Shown piece after piece: positions 53,551 to 62,657 of a stretch of DNA of 64,000 bases. Within the stretch, counting starts at the first letter, position 1. Every line of letters starts with the position of its first letter. The position numbers were made by a program, and so were the translations under genes. The stretch is from Mesorhizobium sp. M2A.F.Ca.ET.046.03.2.1 (GTDB lineage: Bacteria; Pseudomonadota; Alphaproteobacteria; Rhizobiales; Rhizobiaceae), in contig NZ_CP034449.1 of the NCBI RefSeq assembly GCF_003952425.1, positions 4,886,001 through 4,950,000 of the forward strand. The letters are read 5' to 3'. The notes under the pieces were generated by a model. It did not search any database and was not told the origin of the DNA. It saw nothing but the letters and a program-made list of their open reading frames with translations.

Positions 53551-54937
53551 TCAGCTTCCCCTTGAGATGGCGGGCGAGGTCGGCGAACGGATCCGCCGAC
53601 GCGCGGTCCCTCGGCGATTGCGTAAGCGCCTCATAGATCAGCGGCACCTGGCGCACGGCGTTGTCGAGCTCGGCATCGGCGCCGCTTTGGTAGGCACCCA
53701 AAAGACGGATGTCGCGCGTATCCTCGAAGCGCGCGATCATCGATTTCAGCCTGGTCACCAGCACGCGCTGTTCCGGGCTCCAGGCCTTGTCGGCAAGGCG
53801 CGAGATGGACGACAGCGGATTGACCGGCGGATAGCGGCCCTGCTCGGCAAGGGCGCGGTCGAGCACGACATGGCCGTCGAGGATGCCGCGCACCGAATCG
53901 GCGACCGGGTCGTTGTGGTCGTCGCCGTCGACCAGCACGGAAATAATGGCGGTGATCGAGCCTTTTCCCTCGGCGCCCGGGCCGGCGCGTTCGAGCAGCT
54001 TCGGCAGGTCGGTGAAGACCGAGGCCGGATAGCCGCGTGCGACCGGCGGCTCGCCCGTTCCGGTCGCCACCTCGCGTAGCGCATGCGCGAAGCGGGTGAT
54101 GGAATCCAGCACCAGGAGCACGCGATGGCCCTGGTCGCGGAAATGCTCGGCCACGCACATGGCGGTGTCGGGCGCACGCCGGCGCATCATGGCGCTTTCG
54201 TCGCTGGTGGCGACCACGGCGACGGTCTTGGCCATGCTCTCGGCGCCGATCGTATCCTCGAGGAACTCGCGCACCTCGCGGCCGCGCTCGCCGATCAGGG
54301 CCACGACCACGGTATCGAAGGCCTCGGCGCCGGCGAGCATGGCAAGCAGCGTCGACTTGCCGACGCCGGAACCGGCGAAGATGCCAAGCCGCTGGCCGAA
54401 GCAGAGCGGGGTGAAGATGTCGATCACCCGCACCCCGGTGAGGAAGCCGGTGCCGACGCGCTGGCGCGACAAGGCGCCCGGAGTCGCGCCATGCGTGACA
54501 TCGGCGGCATTCGGCCGGATCAGCGCGGGACCGCCGTCAATGGGGCGGGTCAAGGCGTCGATGGCACGCCCGCGCCAGGAGACATGCGGCGTAACGGTGA
54601 GCGGGCCGCGACGAAAGACGGCGCCGCCGATACCGGCATCGGCGCTGCGCTCGAAGGGAGCTATCACCACCTCGTCGCTGCCGATCTTGACGATCTCGCC
54701 GCGTCGCGCGCCGGCCTTGCCGCGCTGCTCGACGATGTCGCCGAGCCTGGCAATCCCGGACAGGCCGCGGACCTTGTAATGCGTCGGCGATATCTCGGCG
54801 ATGCGGCCGCCGCGCGCAAGCAACGCCTGCGGATCGTCGAACCGGCGCCAGATGCGTTCGAGCGCGGCCAGCCGGTCCGTCCTTCCGGAATTGGCCGGGC
54901 TCTCGGAAGCGCGCAACAGGGACGAGCCGGTCGTCAT
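53531..54937 (-). CDS. fliI: Flagellum-specific ATPase FliI
   Basis: FliI (468 residues) is the export ATPase. The Walker A motif is G-S-G-V-G-K-S-T (about residue 170), and the Walker B region VLLVLDSITRFAHALREV and the conserved arginine-finger part SISRLADKAW are present. It is flanked by flgF upstream and the unknown membrane protein downstream. Its FliH and FliJ partners are likely the small genes at 41410 and 19117. Confidence 0.95.
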   Translation of the reverse strand: MTTGSSLLRASESPANSGRTDRLAALERIWRRFDDPQALLARGGRIAEISPTHYKVRGLSGIARLGDIVEQRGKAGARRGEIVKIGSDEVVIAPFERSADAGIGGAVFRRGPLTVTPHVSWRGRAIDALTRPIDGGPALIRPNAADVTHGATPGALSRQRVGTGFLTGVRVIDIFTPLCFGQRLGIFAGSGVGKSTLLAMLAGAEAFDTVVVALIGERGREVREFLEDTIGAESMAKTVAVVATSDESAMMRRRAPDTAMCVAEHFRDQGHRVLLVLDSITRFAHALREVATGTGEPPVARGYPASVFTDLPKLLERAGPGAEGKGSITAIISVLVDGDDHNDPVADSVRGILDGHVVLDRALAEQGRYPPVNPLSSISRLADKAWSPEQRVLVTRLKSMIARFEDTRDIRLLGAYQSGADAELDNAVRQVPLIYEALTQSPRDRASADPFADLARHLKGKLNGDQGD

Positions 54938-54941
54938 GCCG

Positions 54942-55664
54942 TCACTTCGAGCCGAGCGTCTTGATGGCGTCGTCGGTGGAGGAATCGGTCTGCCGCATCA
55001 GCGCCGCCGTGTTCTCGAAAGCGCGCTGCACTTGGATCAGCCGGGTCATTTCCAGCACCGGGTTTACGTTCGACTCTTCCAGAAACCCTTGTGCGACACC
55101 GAGGTCCGAACGATCGGTGACCGGTTCGGGCGTGCGCGCCGGAACGATGCCCGAATTGCCGTAGCGGACGAAATTCTCGCCGGGGTCGAAATTGTAGAGA
55201 CCGATCGCTCCGACCAGCTGGTCGTTCTGCCTGAGCGAGCCGTCGGCGCCTGCCTTGGGCGGCCCGTTGCGCGGATCGAGCTGGATGGGAGCGCCGCCGC
55301 TGTCCAGCACCGGATAGCCTTCGATCGACATCAGCTCGCCGTTCTCGTTCATGGAGAAGCGGCCGTCGCGCGTCATCACCGTGCCGGCGGGCGTATCGAT
55401 GGCGAACCAGGCGTCGCCCTGGATGGCGAAGTCGAAGGGGTTGCCGGTTTCGGTCAGTGCGCCATGCGCGCCGGAAAGATAGGTATTGCCGGAGGAGGCG
55501 AAGGAGACCGACTTCGGCCCGGTGCCCGAGACCACGTCCTCGAACTTCACGCCGGTGGCGCGAAAGCCGATGGTCGAGGCATTGGCGACGTTGTCGGCGA
55601 TGGTGTCTAGACGGCGCTCGAGCGCGATCTGAGAGGAAAGGGCGACGTAAAGACTGTCCTGCAT
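54942..55664 (-). CDS. flgF: Proximal rod protein FlgF
   Basis: FlgF (240 residues) is a proximal rod subunit. The N-terminal SSQIALERRLDTIADNVANASTIGFRATGVKFEDV and the C-terminal VNPVLEMTRLIQVQRAFENTAALMRQTDSSTDDAIKTL are typical. It starts four bases after the DUF1217 gene stop and is followed closely by fliI. Confidence 0.93.
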   Translation of the reverse strand: MQDSLYVALSSQIALERRLDTIADNVANASTIGFRATGVKFEDVVSGTGPKSVSFASSGNTYLSGAHGALTETGNPFDFAIQGDAWFAIDTPAGTVMTRDGRFSMNENGELMSIEGYPVLDSGGAPIQLDPRNGPPKAGADGSLRQNDQLVGAIGLYNFDPGENFVRYGNSGIVPARTPEPVTDRSDLGVAQGFLEESNVNPVLEMTRLIQVQRAFENTAALMRQTDSSTDDAIKTLGSK

Positions 55665-55668
55665 GATC

Positions 55669-56796
55669 TCAGAACTTCAATTGCTGCATGGCCAGCATCA
55701 GATCCGTGGAGATGCCGACACTGGTGGGCTGCGCGAAGAGCACGCTGACCGACGTCACCGCCGTCGAGGTCGGGTGGGCGACCTCGTACATGCTGGTGAA
55801 GCGGGTCAGGAACTTGCTGAGCTTCTCGGGGTCGGTGAAGTCCTTGATGTCGAGCTTCTGCCCGAAGAGCTGCGCCTGCTTGTCGATGTCGGCGGTGGCG
55901 AAGGAATCAGGCAGGCCGAGCGCGGTGCGCACCACGCTGGCCAAAGCGGTGTCTGCCAGCACGTCGTACCAGCTGGTGATGTCGGGCGCCTTGCGCTGGA
56001 AATAAAGCGCCAGCCGCACGCCCTCGTTGGTCTTGCCGGCATCCTCCTCCAGCGTCTGGCGCATGTAAATGTCGACGGTCGGCTGCTGCGCCTGAACATA
56101 GGTGGTGGTGTTTGCGCCGTATTGCTCGAAGTTGAAGGCAGAGGCCAGCCCGGCATAGGCCTTGTTGGTCTGCTGGTTGGCGACGCTGTCGGGATCACGC
56201 ACGCCGCCTTGCAGGACCGACTTGATCAGGTCCTTGTCCTCGGTTGCTGAATCCAGGCCGTAGGCCGCCAGTGCATAAGTATAGAGCCGGTTGTTCGACA
56301 TCAGATCGTCGACAGATTTCACCTTGGTGATGTTGGCGAGATAGTAGGTCGTCTCGCCCTTCACATAGTCCGAATTCGGGTCAAGGCCGGCGATCTGGGC
56401 CTGGATGGCGTAGTTTTTCGTCACCAGCTGCTGCGCCGGGTTGTAGGCGGTCGCATTGGCGCCGTCCGCCGCGAAATTGAAAGCTTTGACGAACTGGGCA
56501 TAGCGCTTGTCGGTCAGCTTGTTGGCGAAGCTGTCGGGATCGGAAACGCCTTCCTTCAGCGCCTTGACCATGAAGGCCTTGGCGTAGTCCATGTTCTCCA
56601 GCCCGTAGGCCTTCATGGCGTATTTGAACAAGCGATCATTGTTGACGAAATCGTCGATCGATTTCACCTTGGTGATGTTGGCCAGATAGTATTGGGTGTC
56701 GCGATCGACCGTCGGCTGCTGCTCGATGCGGGCGATAGACTTGGGGATGTCTTTGGCGATCAACTGGTAGCTGATATAGGTACTGAGCAAGGGCAT
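55669..56796 (-). CDS. DUF1217 flagellar protein with three internal repeats
   Basis: This 375-residue protein contains three copies of a domain of about 85 residues. Copies 1 (about 36 to 122) and 2 (about 150 to 237) share YYLANITKVKS-DD, the AYGL turn and the G-DPDS-AN motif. Copy 3 (about 272 to 345) is diverged. DUF1217 proteins are found in rhizobial flagellar clusters and have been suspected of structural or secreted roles, but no function is established. It is the first gene of the leftward operon and is divergent from motA. Confidence 0.8.
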   Translation of the reverse strand: MPLLSTYISYQLIAKDIPKSIARIEQQPTVDRDTQYYLANITKVKSIDDFVNNDRLFKYAMKAYGLENMDYAKAFMVKALKEGVSDPDSFANKLTDKRYAQFVKAFNFAADGANATAYNPAQQLVTKNYAIQAQIAGLDPNSDYVKGETTYYLANITKVKSVDDLMSNNRLYTYALAAYGLDSATEDKDLIKSVLQGGVRDPDSVANQQTNKAYAGLASAFNFEQYGANTTTYVQAQQPTVDIYMRQTLEEDAGKTNEGVRLALYFQRKAPDITSWYDVLADTALASVVRTALGLPDSFATADIDKQAQLFGQKLDIKDFTDPEKLSKFLTRFTSMYEVAHPTSTAVTSVSVLFAQPTSVGISTDLMLAMQQLKF

Positions 56797-56937
56797 GCCT
56801 CCGGCCGAAGCTATCCCGGAACAATAACGTCACTTCCTTGCGCGAAGCTGAATCGTGTCCGGTGCCCTCGATTCAAGCCTCACACAAGGCACGGGGACTA
56901 TCCCTGATCCACGACGTGACATGCGGAAGGACCTGCC

Positions 56938-57813
56938 GTGGGCATTCTGATCGGACTTGTGGTGACGCTCGGCTGCGTTCTCGGCGGCTTCATGGCCATG
57001 GGCGGCCATCTGCACGTGCTGCTGCAGCCCTGGGAAGCGGTGGTCATCTGTGGCGCGGCCCTCGGCACCTTCCTGGTCGCCAATCCGATGAAGACGGTCA
57101 AGGACACCGGCAAGGGCATTCTCGAGGCCTTCAAGCAGGCGGTGCCGAAGGAGCGCGACTACCTCGAGACGCTGGGCGTCCTGCACAGCCTGATGCGCGA
57201 ACTGCGCTCGAAATCGCGCAGCGAGGTCGAGGCGCATATCGACAATCCGGAGGAGTCGGCCATCTTCCAGGCTTTCCCGACCGTGCTCAAGAACCATGAC
57301 CTGACGAATTTCATCTGCGACTATTGCCGCATCATCATCATCGGCAATGCCCGCTCGCACGAGATCGAGGCGCTGATGGATGAAGAGATCCAGACGATCC
57401 GCAGCGACAAGCTGAAGGCCTATCACGCGATGGTGGCGGTCGGCGACGGCCTGCCGGCGCTGGGCATCGTGGCTGCCGTGCTCGGCGTGGTGAAGGCGAT
57501 GGGAGCGCTGGACCAGTCGCCCGAGATCCTCGGCGGCCTGATCGGCGCCGCGCTCGTCGGAACCTTCCTCGGCATCTTCCTGTCCTATGCGGTGGTCGGT
57601 CCGGTCGCCACCAAGATCAAGACGGTGCGCGAGAAGAAGAACCGCCTCTACATCATCGTCAAGCAGACGCTGCTTGCGTATATGAACGGCGCCTTGCCGC
57701 AGGTGGCGATCGAATTCGGTCGCAAGACCATCTCCTCCTATGAGCGTCCGACGATCGATGCCGTCGAGCAGAGCACCATGAACGCCGGCTCCGCCGAGAA
57801 GAAGGCGGCCTGA
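56938..57813 (+). CDS. motA: Stator protein MotA
   Basis: MotA (291 residues) is the inner-membrane stator subunit that turns proton flow into torque. It has transmembrane helices at residues 3 to 25, 36 to 54, 170 to 195 and 205 to 230 and a cytosolic loop with charged residues that contact FliG. The GTG start at 56938 has GGAAGGA upstream. The divergent 140-base gap to the DUF1217 gene must hold promoters for both operons. Confidence 0.94.
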   Translation: MGILIGLVVTLGCVLGGFMAMGGHLHVLLQPWEAVVICGAALGTFLVANPMKTVKDTGKGILEAFKQAVPKERDYLETLGVLHSLMRELRSKSRSEVEAHIDNPEESAIFQAFPTVLKNHDLTNFICDYCRIIIIGNARSHEIEALMDEEIQTIRSDKLKAYHAMVAVGDGLPALGIVAAVLGVVKAMGALDQSPEILGGLIGAALVGTFLGIFLSYAVVGPVATKIKTVREKKNRLYIIVKQTLLAYMNGALPQVAIEFGRKTISSYERPTIDAVEQSTMNAGSAEKKAA

Positions 57814-57847
57814 GCATGCTCGATCCGAGACAGGGCCGCCTGCCGCC

Positions 57848-58783
57848 ATGACCAGTCCGGCCAGTCCGTCAGAAACGCGGGCCTTGATCATCGAGCGTCT
57901 CGTCGGCGACAGTGGCGAGGCGGCGCAGGTGATCGGCGTCGGCCGCGGCATGGCCGAACGGGCGGTCCCGGTGCTGCAAAAGGCGCTTGCAAGCGAGCTC
58001 GGCGCGCCGGTGACCGTCGACCTGCAGGCGGTGGAGGTCGGCCGCGTTCCCGAGGCGCGTTCGCGCGCCGGCGATGCCTTTGCGCTGACCATCGTTTCGT
58101 CGCCGACCTCGGCCGACGCCATGACGCTGGTGATGGATGCGCATGCGGTCGCCGTCATGGTGAGCGCGCTGTTCGGCGGCGATCCCGACCAGCCGGTGGC
58201 GCCGATCGAGCGCGACCTGTCGCAGATCGAGGCCGATGTCGCGACCACCGTGTTCCAGGAGGTCGCGACGGCGCTCAACGGATCGGGCCGGCGCTCATTG
58301 GATTTGCGTCTGCCGGTGCCTCGCGCAACGTCTGGCGGCGAAGCGAGGCGGCGCATCCTGCGCGACGGCGCCGCAGTCCGCATCGTGTTTGGCATCTCCA
58401 CGCAGACCGATACCGGCATGATCACGGTCATGATCCCACAGCGCATCCTTCTCTCGACGCGTGGCGCAAACGCCAAAGTCGAGGAAGGCGAGAGCAGCGA
58501 ATTCGACTGGCGTGCCCGTTTCTCGGAAGAGGTGATGCGCTCGACCGTCCGGCTCGAAGCGACGATGCCGCTCGCCCGGCTGACGCTCGGCGACCTCGCC
58601 GCGTTCGAGCCCGGCCAGGTGATAGAATTCGAGGAGAATGCGCAGCTCAACGCCAGACTCAGCGCCCGCGACAAGACATTGTTTGTCTGCGAGTTCGGCA
58701 AGCTCGGACAGAACTACACCGTCCGCATCAGCCATCCGCACGATGCCGGGCAGGATTTCATCGACGGACTGATGCCGGGCTGA
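57848..58783 (+). CDS. fliM: Flagellar switch protein FliM
   Basis: FliM (311 residues) is part of the C ring. The middle domain and the C-terminal SPOA domain (RLEATMPLARLTLGDLAAFEPGQVIEF and LFVCEFGKLGQNYTVRIS) are recognisable. The usual N-terminal CheY-binding peptide with a D-x-I-D-x-L-L core is not visible; the N-terminus reads ALIIERLVGDSGEAAQVI. This may be normal for rhizobial FliM. The gene lies between motA and fliN. Confidence 0.88.
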   Translation: MTSPASPSETRALIIERLVGDSGEAAQVIGVGRGMAERAVPVLQKALASELGAPVTVDLQAVEVGRVPEARSRAGDAFALTIVSSPTSADAMTLVMDAHAVAVMVSALFGGDPDQPVAPIERDLSQIEADVATTVFQEVATALNGSGRRSLDLRLPVPRATSGGEARRRILRDGAAVRIVFGISTQTDTGMITVMIPQRILLSTRGANAKVEEGESSEFDWRARFSEEVMRSTVRLEATMPLARLTLGDLAAFEPGQVIEFEENAQLNARLSARDKTLFVCEFGKLGQNYTVRISHPHDAGQDFIDGLMPG

Positions 58784-58813
58784 CGCCAGGCCCGGTTTTT
58801 ATGGAGACGACAG

Positions 58814-59194
58814 ATGGCACAAACCAAGGTGGAAGCCGAACCCGACCAGCCCGACGAACAGCTCGACCGCGCCATCGAGGAACTGCGCGGCGTGCTGCGG
58901 GAGGAGGAAAAGCGCCCGGACGACGCCTTTCAGTCGGGCGCCAATTCCTCGATCATCATGACCATTCCGGTCGACGTGCAGATCATCCTCGGCAGCACGG
59001 AAATGCCGGTCTCGGAGCTGATGGCGCTGCAGAAGGGCTCCACGGTCGCGCTCAACCGCCGTATCGGCGAGCCGGTCGACGTGGTCGTCAACGGCCGCAG
59101 AATAGCGCGCGGCGAGATCACGGTGCTGGAAAGCGATCCGACGCGCTTCGGCATCAGGCTCACCGAGATCATCGCCGCGACGAAGAGCGCCTGA
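58814..59194 (+). CDS. fliN: Flagellar switch protein FliN
   Basis: FliN (126 residues) completes the C ring. The SPOA domain is clear ([56 protein letters not shown]). The ATG at 58814 follows GGAGA. It is between fliM and fliG in a co-directional run. Confidence 0.94.
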   Translation: MAQTKVEAEPDQPDEQLDRAIEELRGVLREEEKRPDDAFQSGANSSIIMTIPVDVQIILGSTEMPVSELMALQKGSTVALNRRIGEPVDVVVNGRRIARGEITVLESDPTRFGIRLTEIIAATKSA

Positions 59195-59237
59195 GAATGG
59201 TCGGCGGGCGGACCAATCGGCAGCGAGGGCAACACGC

Positions 59238-60260
59238 ATGACGACGGCATTGGCGCTGACACGTCCGCAAAAAGCGGCAGCCATACTGGTGGCCATGGGC
59301 AAGCCTGCGGCCAGCCGGCTGCTCAAATTCTTCAAGCAGGATGAGCTGAAGGCGCTGATCGAGGGCGCGCGTCTCTTGCGCACCATCCCGCAGGCCGATC
59401 TGGAGCGCATCGTCGCCGAGTTCGAGGCCGAGTTCACCGAGGGTGCGGGCCTGCTCGATTCGGCCGACCGGATGGACACGATCCTCAACGAATCGCTGTC
59501 GCCCGAAGAGATGAGCGCCATCATGGGCGAGAAGAAGTTCGAGCCGGTCGCGGAAGGGCCCGCGCCGATCTGGCCGGACGTCGAGAAGCTCGAACCGGCA
59601 AGGCTCGGCGCCTTCCTTGCGGGCGAGCATCCGCAGACGTCCGCGATGGTGCTTTCGAAGCTGGCGCCGCAGGCCGCCGCCAATGTTCTGCTCACCATGG
59701 AAAAGCCGATGCGCAGCCAGATCATCAAGCGCATGGTGACGATGGCCAACATCCCGGACGCGGCATCCAGGATCGTCGAGAACCAGCTGCGCGTGAGCGT
59801 GCTGTCGCAGAAGGCCAGCAGGGACACCACGGCCGGGCAGGAACGCGTCGCCAGCATGCTCAACGAGATGGCGAAGCCGGAACTGGACGACCTGATGCAG
59901 GACCTGGAGGAAGCCGGCACGCCCGATCTCGCTGGCGTCAAGTCGCGGCTGTTCGCCTTCGACGATCTGCCGCTGCTGCCGCAGAAAGCCCGGGTTCTGC
60001 TCTTCGACGGGCTGTCGACCGAACTCGTCACGCTGGCGCTTCGCGGCGCGTCGCCGGAGCTGGCCGAATCGGCACTGTCGGCGATCGGCGCGCGCTCTCG
60101 CCGCATGATCGAATCCGAGCTTGGACAGGGATCGGAAGGCATTGCGCTTGCCGACATCATGGCGGCCCGCAAGAGCATATCGAGCGCCGCCATCCGGCTG
60201 TCGCGCGAAGGCGCCTTCGAGCTGCCTTCGATGCAGGCAGCCACCGCCGAAGCCGCCTGA
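59238..60260 (+). CDS. fliG: Flagellar switch protein FliG
   Basis: FliG (340 residues) links the MS ring to the C ring and meets MotA. The N-terminal domain starts ALTRPQKAAAILVAMGKPAASRLLKFF, and the C-terminal motor domain carries FAFDDLPLLPQKARVLLFDGLSTELVTLALRGA, with charged residues that face MotA. The order fliN-fliG-flhB matches other rhizobia. Confidence 0.94.
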   Translation: MTTALALTRPQKAAAILVAMGKPAASRLLKFFKQDELKALIEGARLLRTIPQADLERIVAEFEAEFTEGAGLLDSADRMDTILNESLSPEEMSAIMGEKKFEPVAEGPAPIWPDVEKLEPARLGAFLAGEHPQTSAMVLSKLAPQAAANVLLTMEKPMRSQIIKRMVTMANIPDAASRIVENQLRVSVLSQKASRDTTAGQERVASMLNEMAKPELDDLMQDLEEAGTPDLAGVKSRLFAFDDLPLLPQKARVLLFDGLSTELVTLALRGASPELAESALSAIGARSRRMIESELGQGSEGIALADIMAARKSISSAAIRLSREGAFELPSMQAATAEAA

Positions 60261-60284
60261 CGACAGCCACACGGTCAGAGCGTC

Positions 60285-61367
60285 ATGGCGGAAGCGGTCG
60301 ACAAGGATTCCAAAACCGAGGAAGCCACAGAAAAGAAGATCCGCGACACGATCGAACAGGGCAAGCTGCCCCATTCGCGCGAGACCGCGATCTTTGCGTC
60401 CTTCCTCGCCATCCTGGTTTTCGCGGTCTTCTACGCCAAGGATGCGATCGTCGACCTCGGCATGTTCCTGTCGACCTTCCTGGAAAAGCCGGAAGCTTGG
60501 CCGATGGACACCGAGACCGACGTCATCTCGCTCTACAGGCAGGTGATGAGCGAGATCGGCCGCGCCGTCGTCAGCCTGCTCGTGCTCCTGACGGTTGCCG
60601 GCATCGGCGCTTCGGTTTTCCAGAACCTGCCGCAGATCGTCGGTGAACGGATCAGGCCGCAGCTGTCGCGCATCTCGATCGCCAAGGGCTGGAGCCGGAT
60701 GTTCGGCGTGCAGGGCTGGGTCGAATTCCTGAAATCGCTGGCAAAGCTTGGCTTCGCGATCGCGGTGCTGAGCTTCACGCTCTCGCAAGATCATCGCAAG
60801 CTGCTCGCCGGCATGATCACCAACCCGGTCTCGTTCGGCCTGGTGATACGCGGCATCTTCGTCGACATTTTGGTGGCGATCGTTTTCGTCATGGGCCTGA
60901 TCGCGGTGGTCGACATCGTATGGTCGCGTTTCCACTGGCGGCGCGACCTGCGCATGACCAAGCAGGAAGTGAAGGACGAGCTGAAGCAGTCGGAAGGCGA
61001 TCCGATCGTCAAGTCGCGGTTGCGCTCGCTGGCGCGCGACCGGGCGCGCAAGCGCATGATGACGGCGGTCCCGCGCGCGACGCTGGTGATCGCCAACCCG
61101 ACGCACTATTCGATCGCGCTGAAATATGTGCGCGGGGAGGATTCCGCTCCCATCGTGCTCGCCAAGGGGCAGGATCTGGTGGCGCTCAAGATCCGCGAGA
61201 TCGCCAGGGAGAACAACATCCCGATCTTCGAGGACGTGACGCTTGCGCGCTCCATGTACAAGCAAGTTTCGGTTGATAGCGTGATCCCGTCGCAATTCTA
61301 CCAGGCGGTCGCCGAATTGGTGCGGATCGTCTACTCGAAGAAGGCCTCGCGCAAAGCAACCCAATGA
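60285..61367 (+). CDS. flhB: Flagellar export switch protein FlhB
   Basis: FlhB (360 residues) is the export-gate component that changes substrate class. It has four transmembrane segments up to about residue 210 and the autocleavage motif N-P-T-H in LVIANPTHYSIALKY (about residue 265). It ends in the conserved cytosolic domain. It begins 24 bases after fliG. Confidence 0.95.
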   Translation: MAEAVDKDSKTEEATEKKIRDTIEQGKLPHSRETAIFASFLAILVFAVFYAKDAIVDLGMFLSTFLEKPEAWPMDTETDVISLYRQVMSEIGRAVVSLLVLLTVAGIGASVFQNLPQIVGERIRPQLSRISIAKGWSRMFGVQGWVEFLKSLAKLGFAIAVLSFTLSQDHRKLLAGMITNPVSFGLVIRGIFVDILVAIVFVMGLIAVVDIVWSRFHWRRDLRMTKQEVKDELKQSEGDPIVKSRLRSLARDRARKRMMTAVPRATLVIANPTHYSIALKYVRGEDSAPIVLAKGQDLVALKIREIARENNIPIFEDVTLARSMYKQVSVDSVIPSQFYQAVAELVRIVYSKKASRKATQ

Positions 61368-61384
61368 ACGGACGCCGCTAATCC

Positions 61385-61822
61385 ATGGACCGGCAACCAC
61401 ACGCCAATTCCCGCGAGCTGATCGTCGCCAGCGCCATCGAGCCTGTTGTGGGCGAGTTGAGGCTGATCGACGTTGCCGACTATATCGCCTTCATCCGGCT
61501 CGAGCATTTCGCCTGCCTGTCGGACCTGGTGGATTCGGCGGCCGAGCTTTACTTCCGGCCGGGCACATTGCGGCTCGGCCATGGCGGCGAGGCGCATGTC
61601 GACTGGAGCGGCAGTCCGCGCATCGTGCTTGATCTCGAGCTGCGGCCGCGCGGCGTGACGGTCTATTTCCAATTGACGCTGACCGAGCGCGGGCCTTCCG
61701 TGGTGGTCAACTACGTGTCGTTCGAGAAGCCCGGCGAGACGCCTGAGCACAACACTGCCTTGCTCGAGGATGCCGTGGAGGAGGCGCGCATCCGCAGGAC
61801 CGAGCCGCTGGCTTTTCCGTAA
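61385..61822 (+). CDS. Unknown protein following flhB
   Basis: This 145-residue soluble protein is predicted to be alpha/beta with no signal peptide or transmembrane helix. The sequence includes VVGELRLIDVADYIAFIRLEHFACLSDLVDSAAELYF and then an antiparallel strand pattern (VDWSGSPRIVLDLELRPRGVTVYFQLTL). It is the last gene of the motA-to-flhB operon, 17 bases after flhB, and converges with visR. I do not recognise a family; a flagellar role is suggested only by position. Confidence 0.7.
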   Translation: MDRQPHANSRELIVASAIEPVVGELRLIDVADYIAFIRLEHFACLSDLVDSAAELYFRPGTLRLGHGGEAHVDWSGSPRIVLDLELRPRGVTVYFQLTLTERGPSVVVNYVSFEKPGETPEHNTALLEDAVEEARIRRTEPLAFP

Positions 61823-61886
61823 CGATCTGATTGCAGCCGAGCCAATTTCGCTGCGGCACGTTTACAACGCCGCAGGCTCGGTGTTG

Positions 61887-62657
61887 CTACTCGATCAGGC
61901 CGAGCCGCAGCGCCTTGGCGACCGCCTGGTTGCGGTTGACCGCGTTGAGCTTCTGCGTCGACTGGGTGAGGTACTGGTTGGCGGTGTGCACCGAGAGCTT
62001 GAGAAGCTTGGCGATCTCTTCGCTGGTGTTGCCGTTGGCGGTCAGCTTCAGGCATTCGAGCTCGCGCTTGGAGATCGAACGCATCCGGCCGCTGTCGCTG
62101 GGGCGGATGCGGGCGACGGCCGCGAAAAGCGCGAAGGAGCGAGCGTGGATCTCGCACAGCATGTCGTCGGATAACGCCATCTCAGAGCCCAGGAAGACGA
62201 CCAGACCGCATTGACCGCGCTCGGCATGCACGGGAAGCGCGATACCATTGGTGCCGGGCGCCAGCGGCGCGGTCGGCTCGGCCCAGGCGAGCGACTGGAA
62301 GATCTGCCGCGATCCGGCGATGCCGTCGTCGGCCCACCAGCGCGGCGTGGTCGAGATGCGGCTGTGGCGCACCACATCCTCGCCATTGGCGCCGGAGATG
62401 AATTTGGTCGCGACCGCGGTGCTCGGATAGTCGGAATCGAAGCACGCTACGAGACGCGCGCGCTCAGGCGAGGGGCTGACGAAATAGAGGCCGAAGGCTG
62501 AGGCGTTGATGTCGACCGCGATCCAGCGGCAGCGGCGCACGGCATCCGGAATGGTGGCCGCATGATGCGTCTCCGAGCCCAGCGAGAAGGCGCCGAAGGG
62601 ATTGCGCTGATCGTTGAAAAGGGCGGCGGCCGCCTCTTTGACCTGTGCGTGCTTCAA
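61887..62657 (-). CDS. visR: LuxR-family master regulator VisR
   Basis: VisR (about 256 residues) forms with VisN the heterodimeric class I activator of rhizobial flagellar genes. The C-terminal helix-turn-helix is ISKRELECLKLTANGNTSEEIAKLLKLSVHTANQYLTQSTQKL, with a ligand-sensing-like N-terminal domain. The chosen TTG start at 62657 overlaps the visN stop as TTGA, which would couple translation of the two subunits. An alternative start upstream would run into the visN region. Confidence 0.9.
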   Translation of the reverse strand: MKHAQVKEAAAALFNDQRNPFGAFSLGSETHHAATIPDAVRRCRWIAVDINASAFGLYFVSPSPERARLVACFDSDYPSTAVATKFISGANGEDVVRHSRISTTPRWWADDGIAGSRQIFQSLAWAEPTAPLAPGTNGIALPVHAERGQCGLVVFLGSEMALSDDMLCEIHARSFALFAAVARIRPSDSGRMRSISKRELECLKLTANGNTSEEIAKLLKLSVHTANQYLTQSTQKLNAVNRNQAVAKALRLGLIE

